Source: Terana coerulea (taxonomy: Eukaryota; Basidiomycota; Agaricomycetes; Polyporales; Phanerochaetaceae). Taken from it: DNA of 64,000 nt. Where the stretch lies: assembly GCA_024811115.1 (NCBI GenBank), contig JAKOGH010001043.1:434001-498000 (forward strand). The letters run 5' to 3'. The notes below the pieces were generated by a model. That model worked only from the letters and a program-made list of their open reading frames with translations, searched no databases and had not been told where the DNA came from. The translations under genes were made by a program, and so were the position numbers. Of the stretch, positions 11,435-21,617 are shown one piece after another (position 1 is the first letter of the stretch; each line of letters opens with the position of its first letter).

Positions 11435-13067
11435 CTACCGATCTGAAAAGCGGCGATGTTAAACCATGCACTTTTGGTCGAAGACAAATCAACATACAGA
11501 ACTCGTGCGTGTCGTCTGCCCTCTTGACGGTTTGCTACATGGTGGTTGAGAAGAAAAAGACGCGTCAGAGATCTTATACCCAGGCCATTGATGGAACAAA
11601 TAGAGCCAAACACTCACCTTCCACGCTTCCTCGAAGTCTGCTGGTAATATGACATAACGGTTCTTGCGAACAGCTGGGCATCCATGTTCAGTATGGACAG
11701 GCTTTGGGTTTCTATGGCCTACTGACCTTGCAGACCGGCAGCCTGAACGATTGATGCAATGTCTGCCGACGAGAGACGGTCTGGGCGTGAAACATCTGCA
11801 AGCGGAATAAGATGTGGTTCAAGCACGACCAGCGGTAATGCGTACAGTCTTCGAGGTCAACGTCGGGGCCGAGGTTCATCTTGCTTGTAGTTGTTTGGAA
11901 GATCAACCGGCGTTCACGACGTGACGGGAGAGGAAACTCGATCTTTCGGTCAAGACGTCCAGGGCGGAGAAGTGCAGGATCCAAAGTGTCTGCACGATTG
12001 GTGGCCATGATAACCTGGGCAACGGAAGTATAAGTCGTTACTCCGACCTTCTGCCAAGTATGCAGCATACCTTCACGTTGCTCCCTTGGTCGAAACCGTC
12101 CATCTGGTTGAGCAGTTCCAGGAGAATACGCTGAACCTCTCGGTCGGCACCTGTCTGAGCGTCGAAACGTTTGGTAGCAATGGCATCGACTTCGTCAATG
12201 AAGACGATGGCGGGCGAGTTCTCCCGCGCAAGTCGGAACACGTCTCTGACCATACGCGGACCCTCGCCGAGATACTTCTGCACGAACTCCGAGCCGTTAA
12301 CGCGGATGAACGCGGCCGAGGTGTGATGTGCGACAGCTTTGACCAGCATGGTCTTGCCCGTTCCTGTACAAAGATGCTGAGTTGATACGGGGGCGCGAGT
12401 ATGAAATCACACACCTGGTGGGCCATATAGCAGGACACCTCGCGGCGGGTCGATTCCAATCTTGCGGTACAGGTCGAAGTGCGTCAGAGGCAGCTCGACC
12501 GCCTCCCTGATTTCCTGCTTCTGCGCGTCCATTCCTCCAACATCTTGGTATGTGACATCCGGCTTCTCGTCCTTCCCAAGCATGGCAATGGACGAGTCCG
12601 CTTCTGGCGGCAGGATGTCTACAATGGCATTCGAGTGCCTGTGCATTGCGACAGACGACGACGGCTTCAGCAGCTCGCGGTCGAGTGTCGACAGGATGCG
12701 GACAATATAGTTGGATCCCGTGGTTGAGCCTGCGATGGCAGTGTTCTGGTCTATGGGTTCGAGGAACTGGCCAATGACGAGGGGTACAGACTGGATCCGC
12801 TTGACTTCCTCTTGCGCGCGAATGAGTTCGCGCTTGAGGTTCAGCTGCTCATCTTTGACATAGCTCTCTTGAATATCAAGCATGTCCAAGTGTCTCGAAA
12901 GTTTCTTGTACTTGACGTAGAGGTCATCCTCTTGAAGCTCTTGGATGAGTGCTGTCTTTTCTGTGACCACCGACTCGAACGTAGGGTCCTACAGCAGGGT
13001 TAGCGGGGATTCGCACGCAACATATAGTACACACCTCCTTCTGCATCTCAATTCCGATTTCATCCAT
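11435..13067 (-). CDS. RPT3: 26S proteasome regulatory ATPase subunit 6B (RPT3)
   Basis: AAA ATPase of the proteasome base ring. Eight exons: 13067-13035, 12988-12415, 12363-12071, 12014-11846, 11795-11727, 11673-11618, 11534-11498, 11442-11435, 412 residues. Domains in order: N-terminal coiled coil (about 35-75), OB fold, then the AAA module. The AAA module has Walker A GPPGTGKT split by an intron, Walker [11 protein letters not shown], the sensor [20 protein letters not shown], and a helical lid. The protein ends HEFYR, the HbYX-type tail (hydrophobic-Tyr-X) that docks into the 20S ring. That tail is split by an intron, and the final 8-nt exon supplies only the last bases of Tyr, then Arg and stop. 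Confidence 0.95.
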
Positions 13068-13300
13068 GTTTGTAGATATGTCGAGGGTGGTGGTGAATGT
13101 GTCTGTGTGCACGCTGACGCGGCTCTCGTTCAAGCTGCAATTGCGGCGCGACGCGTACAGCCGCTCGTCCCTATTTGGCAGCCCTAACCCTCGAATTCGG
13201 CTTGGTCCGCCTGCAACACCGGCTCGCACCTTCAGCTCGAACTGTCAACAGGCCGCTGGGACTGTGCTATACATCTCATTTATACCTACACGCTCCTAAG
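13068..13300. promoter_or_regulatory. Bidirectional promoter RPT3 / CBC2
   Basis: A 233-bp segment lies between two divergent start codons, so both promoters must lie here. No clear TATA box is visible, as usual for housekeeping genes. Confidence 0.5.
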
Positions 13301-14165
13301 ATGGCGCACGTCGTTCAGTCTCTGGACCAGCCCTCCAACTATAAGGACTCCCAAGCGCGAGTTGACCGCCAGAAGCAAAATGAGCTGCTCTCAAAATCCA
13401 CCACTCTATATGTGAGGCAGCCCTCCCTTCTCCTGCGTCTTCTCTGAAATGTCTTTTTGGCAACGAACTAACATCCCTGTTTTAAGATTGGTAATCTAAG
13501 CTTTTACACTACAGAAGAGCAGATATACGAACTATTCTCAAGGTGTGCAAGTCCGGAGGAAGGAGGCGGCATCAAACGTATTATCATGGGCTTGGACCGC
13601 AACACCAGGCAAGTATCTGTTTCTTCCCATGCATACACTCAACTGACCGAACGGGAATAGAACGCCTTGCGGCTTCTGCTTCGTGGAATACTATACGCAT
13701 ACAGAGGCACTAGCATGCCTTCGTTATATCAGTGGAACCAAGCTCGACGAACGCATCATCCGGTGCGACTTGGACCTCGGTTACCGGGAAGGACGGCAGT
13801 TTGGACGAGGCAAGAGCGGTGGGCAGGTAAGAGACGAGCACAGGTCGGACTACGACCCAGGACGGGGTGGGTGGGGAGCTCAAGCGCAGAGAGCAGAGAT
13901 TGAGAGGAGGAGAGAAGTCGAGGAGCGGTACGCGGATGCGCAAGAAGGCCCTGGTGCTGTCGCCGGCGGTGGTGAGGACTGGAAACAGGCAGAGGCTCCC
14001 CCAGAGCAAAACCTCAAGCGCGGCCGCTCGCCTGAGGATGATGGCGACGCCGACAGAATGGTGAGCAGCGGTTGTTGGTACGTCCGGCCTGGAGACCAAT
14101 CTAATTATGTTTAGGGAACTCGGGCACGTCTGGATGACGCAGACCAGGATGCTGAGCGGATGTAA
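13301..14165 (+). CDS. CBC2: Nuclear cap-binding protein subunit 2 (CBP20)
   Basis: CBP20 binds the m7G cap together with CBP80. Exons: 13301-13411, 13487-13608, 13661-14060, 14115-14165, 227 residues. The N-terminus holds the Tyr-containing cap-stacking region ([20 protein letters not shown]). The RRM follows with RNP2 LYIGNLSFY and RNP1 CGFCFVEYY, then the [24 protein letters not shown] segment that clamps the cap. Between the first helix and IKRIIMGLD there is a short CASPEEGGG stretch in place of the usual tight turn. Intron 2 (13609-13660) has a GC donor (AG/GCAAGT), and the alternative GT nearby breaks the frame. The C-terminal tail is Arg/Glu-rich. Confidence 0.93.
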
Positions 14166-14260
14166 TGAGTCGTCCGCGGACTCGGTCTATAATTACGATG
14201 TATGTTATCGTGCTCTAATAGTAAACATGTCAAGCATACACAAGGAAAAGAAGCAGAGTC

Positions 14261-15114
14261 TCAGTGAATTACTCGAACCCTTACACGATATCTCTTGTCG
14301 AAGATCTCGGGCTCATAGAAAGACTCGTGTAGCTTCCGCACCAGTCGGTATGCTTCGGCTTGTGACGCTAAACGCACCAAGAACCTGCAAGTAAGGGAAT
14401 ATGAATTCGGGGCCCTGGGCAGATATCAGAACAAATAAAATGTGCATTTGGATTATGCAACGTACGGCTCCAGCTTCACGATATCTTTGGTATCATATGT
14501 AGATCCTGCAAGCTTGAAGCTCCTCAAGTAATACGACGCGGCCTCCGCTGTCATTTTGCCAGGAAGCCCGTAGAGCACGACGGTCTTACCGCCGCCGTGG
14601 ATGCCTCCTGACGGACCGTTTCCCGCAAAGACCCCTCGCTCGACTGCTTCTGTGCGACCTTCAGTACCGCGTGTCCGTGCAGGCGTTTGCTCGACCGCGC
14701 CGTTAACGTAAGTCACCTCGACTTCGTGCCCGGCGAGCACGGAGCCTTGGAGTGCCATCAAACCAGCTCGGACGTGCATAGGATCGGTGAAGGTGACCAA
14801 GGCTGAGCCTGTGGGATTGAAGCGGTTGTAGTCCACGGCAACTACGGCACATATGCTACAATTAGAGTTACGATAGAGCAGACAAACAACCTGGCGTACC
14901 GTTCGCTATGTTTTCAATATTTGACCTCACACAAAGCCTTCGAACATCCGTCGGAAGCGCGGTCTTGGGTAGCCCGCGGACCTGCAGGCGAGTCATCAAC
15001 TCAACACCAGCTAAAAGCAACATGTTCAGAGTGGATAGCTATAATGTTGGCAATGCACTTACCGGGGACATTTCGGCGGACGCGTTGAACTGCTCTTCGC
15101 ACAGGTGAAGACAT
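14261..15114 (-). CDS. RRM protein with two RRM-like segments, function unknown
   Basis: Exons: 15114-15063, 15010-14900, 14841-14466, 14384-14261, 220 residues, all in phase. The N-terminus is basic (VRRAVQRVRRNVP) and could be a mitochondrial presequence. The first RRM-like unit runs LQVRGLPKTALPTDVRRLC, then GSALVTFTDPMHVRAGLMAL. The second starts KTVVLYGLPGKMTAEAASYY and closes in the last exon with FLVRLASQAEAYRLVRKLH. The last exon lies beyond an apparent stop at 14453 and is joined through a GTACGT donor. Fungal mitochondrial RNA-binding proteins have this shape, but the exact orthologue is not identified. Confidence 0.65.
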
Positions 15115-16858
15115 GGTGTCTTTGGTCAAAGTCCAGCACGCTTGACTGACGGAGGACCGTGAGAACAGACGCCGATTGAGCGCCCCCTCTGCGCATTACA
15201 CCACCGGGTGACCCGGTCCCTCGAGCTGAGGTTGCTGGCGCCCAGGCTGGATCAAGCTCTGGTCGGACCCGCCAGACATACGGATCATCAGCCCGGAGCG
15301 CGCTCGCGACTCTCAACCTTGGTTTGCCCCTCCCTCCCAGCTTGATCCAGGCTGCGTGCTCCGCCTCGCTTTGACACTCTGCTTCCGAGGGTTGGATTGA
15401 CCTCTGTCAGAGTCTTTGTCAACCTCCGCCATCGATTCTCGTCATCGATATCAACAATCCGCCGCGCTATAAGTTTTCGTGAGTAAGGCATCGGAGTCTC
15501 TGACATGCTTGTCCATGACCCCCACTCTCACTCAGCCGCCAGACAACCACCGCCACGATGACGGGCTGTCTCGGTCCTATGATTACAAGTCCTTGGCAGG
15601 TGAGTTTTGACAACACTGCTCGAACCCCATCCACTCATGCTTGCGGATGGAGGCGAGGACGGTGAAGCGTCACCGATCCCGCCTCTGCAGGTGAAGGTGG
15701 GAGGTATCGACACATCGTTCGTTGTTAATGTGGTAAGGTACACTTACCTGCCTTGAGACTGTGCGCTGATCAGCTCTGTTTCAGCCGGCCGGCAGACATG
15801 GATAACACCTTCAAGAGCTTCGGGACTCGCTCTCTGTTGGTGAGTCGTCTTCTGCTGACTCCCGGCTTTCCATCCTCCAAGCTCACCTCCACTACAGGCA
15901 ACAGTAGCCTGTACCACTCTATTCCCTGACACACACTCCTCCCCAACCATCCCAGTCACTACCTGTGACTTCATGCCCTGCAATCTGATGAAGCAACCCA
16001 TGTTCTTGTAGGTCATGCCACTCATTATCACTTGCGGAGGCATACTGACATTTCACTCTACACAACAGTTTATTCGCAAGCTCTGACATTCTGTCACTGA
16101 TTTCCCCCAAGATGCGCTGGTTACATTACTTGTTCTGGTACTTATCACAGTAAGCAGTAGTTGGCCTCAATAGCAGTAAGGTGCATGGGTGAGTGTCACA
16201 AGCCAGTGTAGTGTATTGTATGTATATTTCTGCATGTATTACATCTGCTCAACAATAAATGCGAATTTATCACAACAATGTCGATGTTTGATGAGGGTTA
16301 CCATATATGGTATGTGAGGCAGCAAGCTTCCGACAAATCCTGGGGACGGCGGCGTCGGCGCTGAGTGCGACAAGCTCAGATTGCCCTTGCGAGCAGGCCG
16401 ACGCAGCCCCAGTCCCAGCCTGAAGCGACCTGCCGAAGGGGAAGCCTGGAACAAGATGTGCTCACTTTTCTCAACGCGACCCTGGTATCGGATCGATCAC
16501 AGGATCGGAGACCGGGTCTGATCCAGACCCCGACCAAGGCTGCGCCAACCTCGCCGCCGCCCAGTGGTGTACACAAGGGGCATGCACCCGTGTCGCAAAA
16601 ATCGAAAAACCTGACCAGGCATCCCAGGCTCTGAGCGCCTGATGAGGCCTGATGACGCGCACGCGAGCGTCTGAGCAGGGTCTCTCAGAGGTGGGCAGTT
16701 TGGGTCAGGCCTGAGCAGTCGCGGCACTATGTACAGCTTACGCGGGAACGTGTCGGTTAACACACAACACACCCGGTGCTATCGTCGCTGTAAGCATTAT
16801 GGTATGTTGGTGTCAGTCGTCATAGATTTCTCTGGCTCAATATGCTTTCATACTTCAG
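15115..16858. other. Gene-poor stretch, start of repeat-laden region
   Basis: No protein-coding model is supported. Several intron-like signals occur between 15560 and 16080, but the joined frames hit stops. An 'AGGCCTGA'-type word recurs around 16600-16720 and again near 17730-17870. A 16-bp block at 16589-16604 recurs inverted at 17889-17904 with one mismatch. Confidence 0.4.
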
Positions 16859-17182
16859 GCATGCTGGGCGCTATCTCCCGATATTGAGCTTCACGAGACG
16901 AGCGCCCAGAGTCGCATCAACTGGCAGAAGGACTTCGAAGAATATCTTGTCTATCTCATGCGTGGAATCCTCGGTGAGCACCCCACCGTGCTTGATATAT
17001 TTCGCGCATGGGATGAGGTTCTATTTCCGAACTCTACGACTGGTTATGGTTGTCAGCAAAGGGGCGCAGGTGGTGCTCAGGGGCCCGGGAGCAAGTGAAC
17101 AGGCTTGCAGGAAATGCTTGCGCAGCTAGATGAGAATGAGAGCTCTGCAAATGGACAGAACACTGAGACAGAAGACAATTAG
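16859..17182 (+). pseudogene. Decayed protein-coding fragment (CWALSPDIELHET-type)
   Basis: An open stretch after an AG acceptor at 16858 reads ACWALSPDIELHETSAQSR, then a block with NWQKDFEEYLVYLMRGIL and DIFRAWDEVLFPN. It is stopped by TGA at 17096. The same frame resumes with an acidic tail (EMLAQLDENESSANGQ) to TAG at 17180. The Trp/Asp/Glu pattern resembles a protein family I recall only as multicopy and uncharacterised in Agaricomycetes. No start codon or promoter is convincing, and a MITE begins 11 bp downstream. I read it as a relic C-terminal exon. Confidence 0.5.
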
Positions 17183-17192
17183 CACGTTAGTA

Positions 17193-17403
17193 GGGTATTT
17201 TGGCAGCCGGGATATATCCATGCCCATATCAGGAAGGCTGCCTAAAAGAGACGCTATCACGGCGGAACCCGAGGCAGACTCTCTAGGCGCCCTGCCTCAC
17301 CCCACAGACCAATAGGAGCGCACCCTCAGATGCTGCGGTGATGGCAACCTCTTTAGGAAGCCTTCCTAAAAGGGCATGGATATATCCCGGTGCCAAAATG
17401 CCC
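17193..17403. mobile_element. Foldback MITE, 211 bp, TA target duplication
   Basis: The ends are long inverted repeats. The left end runs GGGTATTTTGGCAGCCGGGA and on through TATATCCATGCCC. The right end read backwards is the same with one gap and a few mismatches (GGGCATTTTGGCACCGGGAT...). Similarity continues inward (AGGAAGGCTGCCT against AGGAAGGCTTCCT, and CTATCACGGCGG against CCATCACCGC), so nearly the whole element folds on itself. It is flanked by TA at 17191-17192 and 17404-17405. It has no coding capacity. Confidence 0.8.
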
Positions 17404-17504
17404 TAGTGACAGTCTCGCAACAACTGTTGCAGTAGAATATGATATGTTTGTGTAATGAGAGTCGCTATATAACTCATAACGTTAAGTTGGAAACAAAGCT
17501 CGCG

Positions 17505-17568
17505 TGGCTCAGTGGTAAGTTGGTCTAATGACACTTGTAGGTAATATTTACACCGTTGGTTCAAGTCC
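17505..17568 (+). repeat. tRNA-like pol III boxes (probable SINE head or tRNA relic)
   Basis: Box A-like TGGCTCAGTGGT (17505-17516) and box B-like GGTTCAAGTCC (17558-17568) are 41 nt apart, a normal internal promoter spacing. The flanking sequence does not form a seven-pair acceptor stem, and the D and T stems pair poorly, so this is not a functional tRNA. A tRNA-derived SINE or a tRNA relic fits best. Confidence 0.5.
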
Positions 17569-17923
17569 CGCTGGTGCCCTCGGTAAATTGACCGTCTCAT
17601 TAATGCAGTCTGTGTCTAGAGTGTTGTGACAAGGTAACAAACTAGGTAAGTAGTTGAAAGGTGGTGAACAACATTTTTCGTGTGTCTATACGCATGCCTG
17701 GCAAAGCCGGATAGGGCCTGCTGAGGTTCCCGCAGGCTGATTAGGCCCTAGCAGGGCCCGTCAGGCTGAGCAGGCCTGAGCGGAGCTGATAGCGCAGTTT
17801 AGCGTACTTTCGACCCATATCAGGCCCCCGGGCGCCTCCTTGCCTCGCCAGATCTGCTGCGGCCTGATGCGGCCGCATATGGCTGTGGCGGTTTTTGCGA
17901 CACGTAAGCGCCCTGACGTGGGG

Positions 17924-17961
17924 CAGGGAGGGGGTCCTCGAGGGACGTTATCCGGGATTTT
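17924..17961 (+). repeat. Degenerate dispersed repeat, copy 1
   Basis: A GGGAGGGGGTCC block followed by AGGGACGTTATCCGGGATTTT recurs at 18565-18602 in the same orientation with about six changes. It probably belongs to an old transposon fragment. Confidence 0.55.
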
Positions 17962-18564
17962 TCCAGAGTATATAATCTCATAGTATGGTATCTTCGAGGC
18001 ATAAAATAGCTCGTACATGACTTTTACGAACACGCAAGCCTCTTTCATGTGTGTTTCTACGCCCAAGAGCTCGGTGTGGTTGGATTGGGTAAGTAACGGT
18101 CACACCATTACTTATGCACTGTATACTTGCTTCAACTCAGTGATGGTGACAAGTCACTGGGGTAACAATGCTATTCTGGCCGTGCCGACACCTCGGTCCA
18201 GAACCCTTCAGAGGATAAGTACCAGCTACCGGCAGCTCTATATGCTGGATGACATGGGTTGAGCAATATAACACAGTAACAATATTGATGTTCATAGCTC
18301 AGGGATATTTGCTGGCCTGAGCTGAACTGATATCACTGATGACTCACCAGCTCTCACAAATAATATTTCCGCGACATTAGCCTGCTGAAGGTCCACAGTA
18401 AAATACTGAGTTGCTTCGCACAGCTTGAACCTACAACACGCGCAAAGGAAGAAGGAGCACTAGACGTGACCGAGTGCGGCGGGCACTGCCGTCCACTGAC
18501 GGCCGCGCTGAACGTGATCCGATATACCATATATAGACCGTGGGAATGATCGGAATGTGCCGAA

Positions 18565-18602
18565 GAGGGAGGGGGTCCCCCAAGGGCCGTTATTCGGATT
18601 TT
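18565..18602 (+). repeat. Degenerate dispersed repeat, copy 2
   Basis: Second copy of the block at 17924-17961, here followed by AAGGGCCGTTATTCGGATTTT. The two copies are 640 bp apart. Confidence 0.55.
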
Positions 18603-18944
18603 ATGGCCTCACGTATAGGATTTTATTTTTGCATCCCCCTTGGCATTACAACAATCTCCCCCCGAGGTGGCGAGCTTTTGTGACCATCTACTTCACCTCT
18701 TCGCGCGGGCGGGCCTCGAACAAGCTACGCATGCACCTAAATATGCAGCGCTTTGGGTAGAGCATCGCTCAACATCTCTCCGTGACGAAACACCGTCCAA
18801 TTTACGTCCAAATCTCTCCCGTGTCCCCCGTGGTCCTCATCCGTCGTTTCTCAGAATACTAGTAGACTTCAACCAAGCCTTAACGAAACACCGAATCCAT
18901 CCTCGGACGTCTCGCCAACCATACTCACCTCGACGTCCATTGAC

Positions 18945-20468
18945 ATGCTTTATCTTAGGAAAGCGAGGCTCGTCATAAAAGCTCCCGTCTCACTGTGCCC
19001 GCTATACTCATCCTTCTCGAGCTCCATCTCCACCACGACGCGGTTTGTGCCACGTCGCGCCCTCTCTATCGGGCCAAAATCTTGCAAAGACCTGTTTGGA
19101 TACACGTCAGGGGCATGGGACTATAACAATGTTCCTCGCTTCAAAGAGCGAAAGCCCGCCTTCAACGTCGACGGGCTACGTCAACTTGCAGCGGAGTCGG
19201 TCAATCAAAGTCCTGCTGATGTCGTCGACTTATCGAAGCTTGCCGAAGGCGAGTTTAGCTGTACCTTTCTCATTACCCTACGCGACGGCTTCCAGATGGT
19301 CGCCCGCGTTCCTTATCCCGTCACCAGGCCTAAATTCTACGCTACCGCTAGCGAAGTTGCTACTGTAGAGTTCCTGCGTTCCTCTGGGTTACCTGTTCCC
19401 AAGATATACGGTTACTCGCCCGACCCAGACAACGCCGCCAGAACCGAGTTTATCTTCATGGAGTTTGTTCAAGGCTCCAAGCTTAGCGAAGTTTGGCCTA
19501 GCCTAAGCGAACAGGAAGTCATCTCCCTCGTCCGCCAGCTCACTCAACTCGAGTCGGTTATGATGTCGCTGCATTTCCCCGCTGGCGGGAGCCTATACTT
19601 TACGAAAGACTTGGAGGAGGTTGCCACAGGGTTGGGCATACCGCTGGCGGACAAGCGTTTCTGCATTGGTCCAGATACAAGACTGCCTCTGTGGTACGGG
19701 AAAAGGTCAAAGCTCGACGTGGATCGGGGGCCCTACTTGAGTACCGAAGCCGCTCTCGTTGCAGGAGCTCTCAAGGAACTTGCTTACTTGGAGCGGTTTG
19801 CCGAACCGGCGCTCTTGCAACGTATCCGGCGCAAGAGGAAGAAATATGGTTCTCAGTACGAGGACAAGTCGCTGTCGACCCACACCACTGTCATCAAGGA
19901 CTTGAACCTCTATCTCCTCATTGCGTCGTCGCTCATCCCTAGGGACCCAACTCTCAGTCGTTTCTGCATCCGCCATCCAGACCTCCGGCGTAGCAATGTT
20001 ATTGTATCAGCGTCGCCTGGGTCTGCCTGCCAAGTCGTCGGCTTACTCGACTGGCAATATACCTCCATCCTGCCCATGTTTCTCCTTGCTGGCATTCCTC
20101 AGCGCCTCGAGGACCACGGTGATCCCGTCTCGCAATCTATGACGCCACCGTTACTACTATGGGAGTTCGTCAAATTAGCTGGAAGCTCGCGAACCAGAGC
20201 GGGAGTGGTCTACCGTGACCGTCTCGTCCATGACCACTATGTCACGAACATGAAGGAGTGCAACAAGCACCACTACGCTGCTCTTACCGACCCCACGTAC
20301 GCGCTTCGCAACCGTCTCTACCAACACGCTGGTAGCCCGTTGGAGGGCGAGACTCCGAGTTTCGAGCTAAAGTTTGCGCTCTTAGAAGCAACGGAGAGGT
20401 GGAAGGCGCTTACGGGGGAGGCATGCCATGCCCTGTCAAGTTCGACGCTGAGGACATACGCGAGCTGA
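18945..20468 (+). CDS. AIM9-like phosphotransferase-fold protein, C-terminus frameshifted
   Basis: Single-exon protein of 507 residues of the APH/ChoK-like fold that includes Aim9, a mitochondrial protein of unknown function. The N-terminus (LRKARLVIKAPVSLCPLYSS and Ser/Arg after it) looks like a mitochondrial presequence. Family blocks are LFGYTSGAWDYN, the N-lobe ARVPYPVTRPKFYATASEVA, the catalytic loop FCIRHPDLRRSNVIVS with Asp and Asn intact, the metal-site GLLDWQYTSILP, and GETPSFELKFALLEATERWK. After KALTG the frame drifts. One base short at 20413-20421, the family continuation PCPVKFDAEDIRE appears in the next frame, then degenerates and stops near 20545. Either an error or C-terminal decay. 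Confidence 0.82.
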   Translation: MLYLRKARLVIKAPVSLCPLYSSFSSSISTTTRFVPRRALSIGPKSCKDLFGYTSGAWDYNNVPRFKERKPAFNVDGLRQLAAESVNQSPADVVDLSKLAEGEFSCTFLITLRDGFQMVARVPYPVTRPKFYATASEVATVEFLRSSGLPVPKIYGYSPDPDNAARTEFIFMEFVQGSKLSEVWPSLSEQEVISLVRQLTQLESVMMSLHFPAGGSLYFTKDLEEVATGLGIPLADKRFCIGPDTRLPLWYGKRSKLDVDRGPYLSTEAALVAGALKELAYLERFAEPALLQRIRRKRKKYGSQYEDKSLSTHTTVIKDLNLYLLIASSLIPRDPTLSRFCIRHPDLRRSNVIVSASPGSACQVVGLLDWQYTSILPMFLLAGIPQRLEDHGDPVSQSMTPPLLLWEFVKLAGSSRTRAGVVYRDRLVHDHYVTNMKECNKHHYAALTDPTYALRNRLYQHAGSPLEGETPSFELKFALLEATERWKALTGEACHALSSSTLRTYAS

Positions 20469-21617
20469 GAGGGCGGAAAGAGCCTCACGACATTTGTTCC
20501 GAGGTGTGGGATCGCCCTCTGGAAGGGGAACTAGGTACCGAATAAGGGCCACGAAGATGCCGCGTTAACGTTGTTCTTCACGAAGAGGAGAGGGGAGGTG
20601 TTGGCGGAGAAACGGACGGAAATCATGGGTCACTGGCTCTGTGACAAGACAACATGGACGAAGAGAAATATATGTGGTCAGGTCCCGAGTGCAGATACAT
20701 TCAGGGGTCATATCAAGTATAGTGCTCTTGAATTGTCTGCCTACTTGAGGTGGTGCAGCGCTCGGCTTACCAGAGGCAGGTAATCATACCTTCCAAAACA
20801 AAACATTAAAAACAAAATACAACTCTGACTTCACAGGTCACTGACATCTCTTGTTTAGACTACGGGGATACCGCAGTCCTTCCCAAAATACTATACTCGA
20901 ATATTACACTGAGGCTTGTCGAGATCGTGCTCGTTGTGTCTTCTGTGAGTCTTCGATTGGACTCGTCCCTCACTGACGCCAACCCGGTGCAGAACTCTAT
21001 CGGGCCTGGATGTCGAGAACAGAAGATTCGTCAGGATTCGCTCTGCTTCGAAACCTGTATTTATCGATGCTCCCCGTCAGTACAAACCCAGTACCAGCGC
21101 GCTCCGTCTTGCCGCGTGACCCTGGATTTCCCGACGGATGCCGCCCACTGACAAAGTCCGGCCGACTCTGAGAAAGTCTGAATCATCGACTTGCCTTGCC
21201 GCCGTCGCACACATCGGACGTACGGCTACAGCGTATGACGCAAACGTCGCGGGTAGACCGTCTCGTGTGCTGCTGACTGAGCAATTCTTAGATTCTTATG
21301 TCTGTGTCGGGTGTTCTGCGACGACCTAGGGCTCATTCCTGCCGAGGTCGAGAACGCCGTGGTCAGACCTTCGGGACCTCGTCGTCGGACGAGCCGGCTT
21401 GCTGACACACACTCACTTCCACTCAGGCGGGAGTCTGACATATGGATATCTTGGATGTGTGGCTCGTACTATGGCGTATATAAGGCTATTCCTTCATACG
21501 AGAAAGTCTCAGCATTCGCTCTCTCCACGTCTCCCAAAGCACCTCAAGCTCCCTCGGCCTTCGTGCCATCGACTTCGCTTCAAGACTTCAAGTGCATTAA
21601 GCAGCCTCTGAATCGCA
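20469..21617 (+). promoter_or_regulatory. Upstream region of the opsin gene, no gene seen
   Basis: About 1.15 kb without a supported gene. A clear TATA box TATATAAG lies at 21477-21484, 134 bp before the opsin ATG. It is followed by a C/T-rich leader (CTCTCTCCACG near 21520) typical of strongly expressed fungal genes. Confidence 0.55.

Noticed and set aside
11095..11613. 172-codon minus-strand frame
   Set aside because: It overlaps the last introns and tiny exons of RPT3 in another frame and resembles no family.
15560..16080. A small multi-intron gene on the plus strand
   Set aside because: Several donor/acceptor-like sites are present but every joined frame reaches a stop quickly and none gives a protein-like sequence.
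17500..17590. Functional tRNA gene
   Set aside because: Box A and box B are good but no acceptor, D or T stem pairs properly, with or without an intron.
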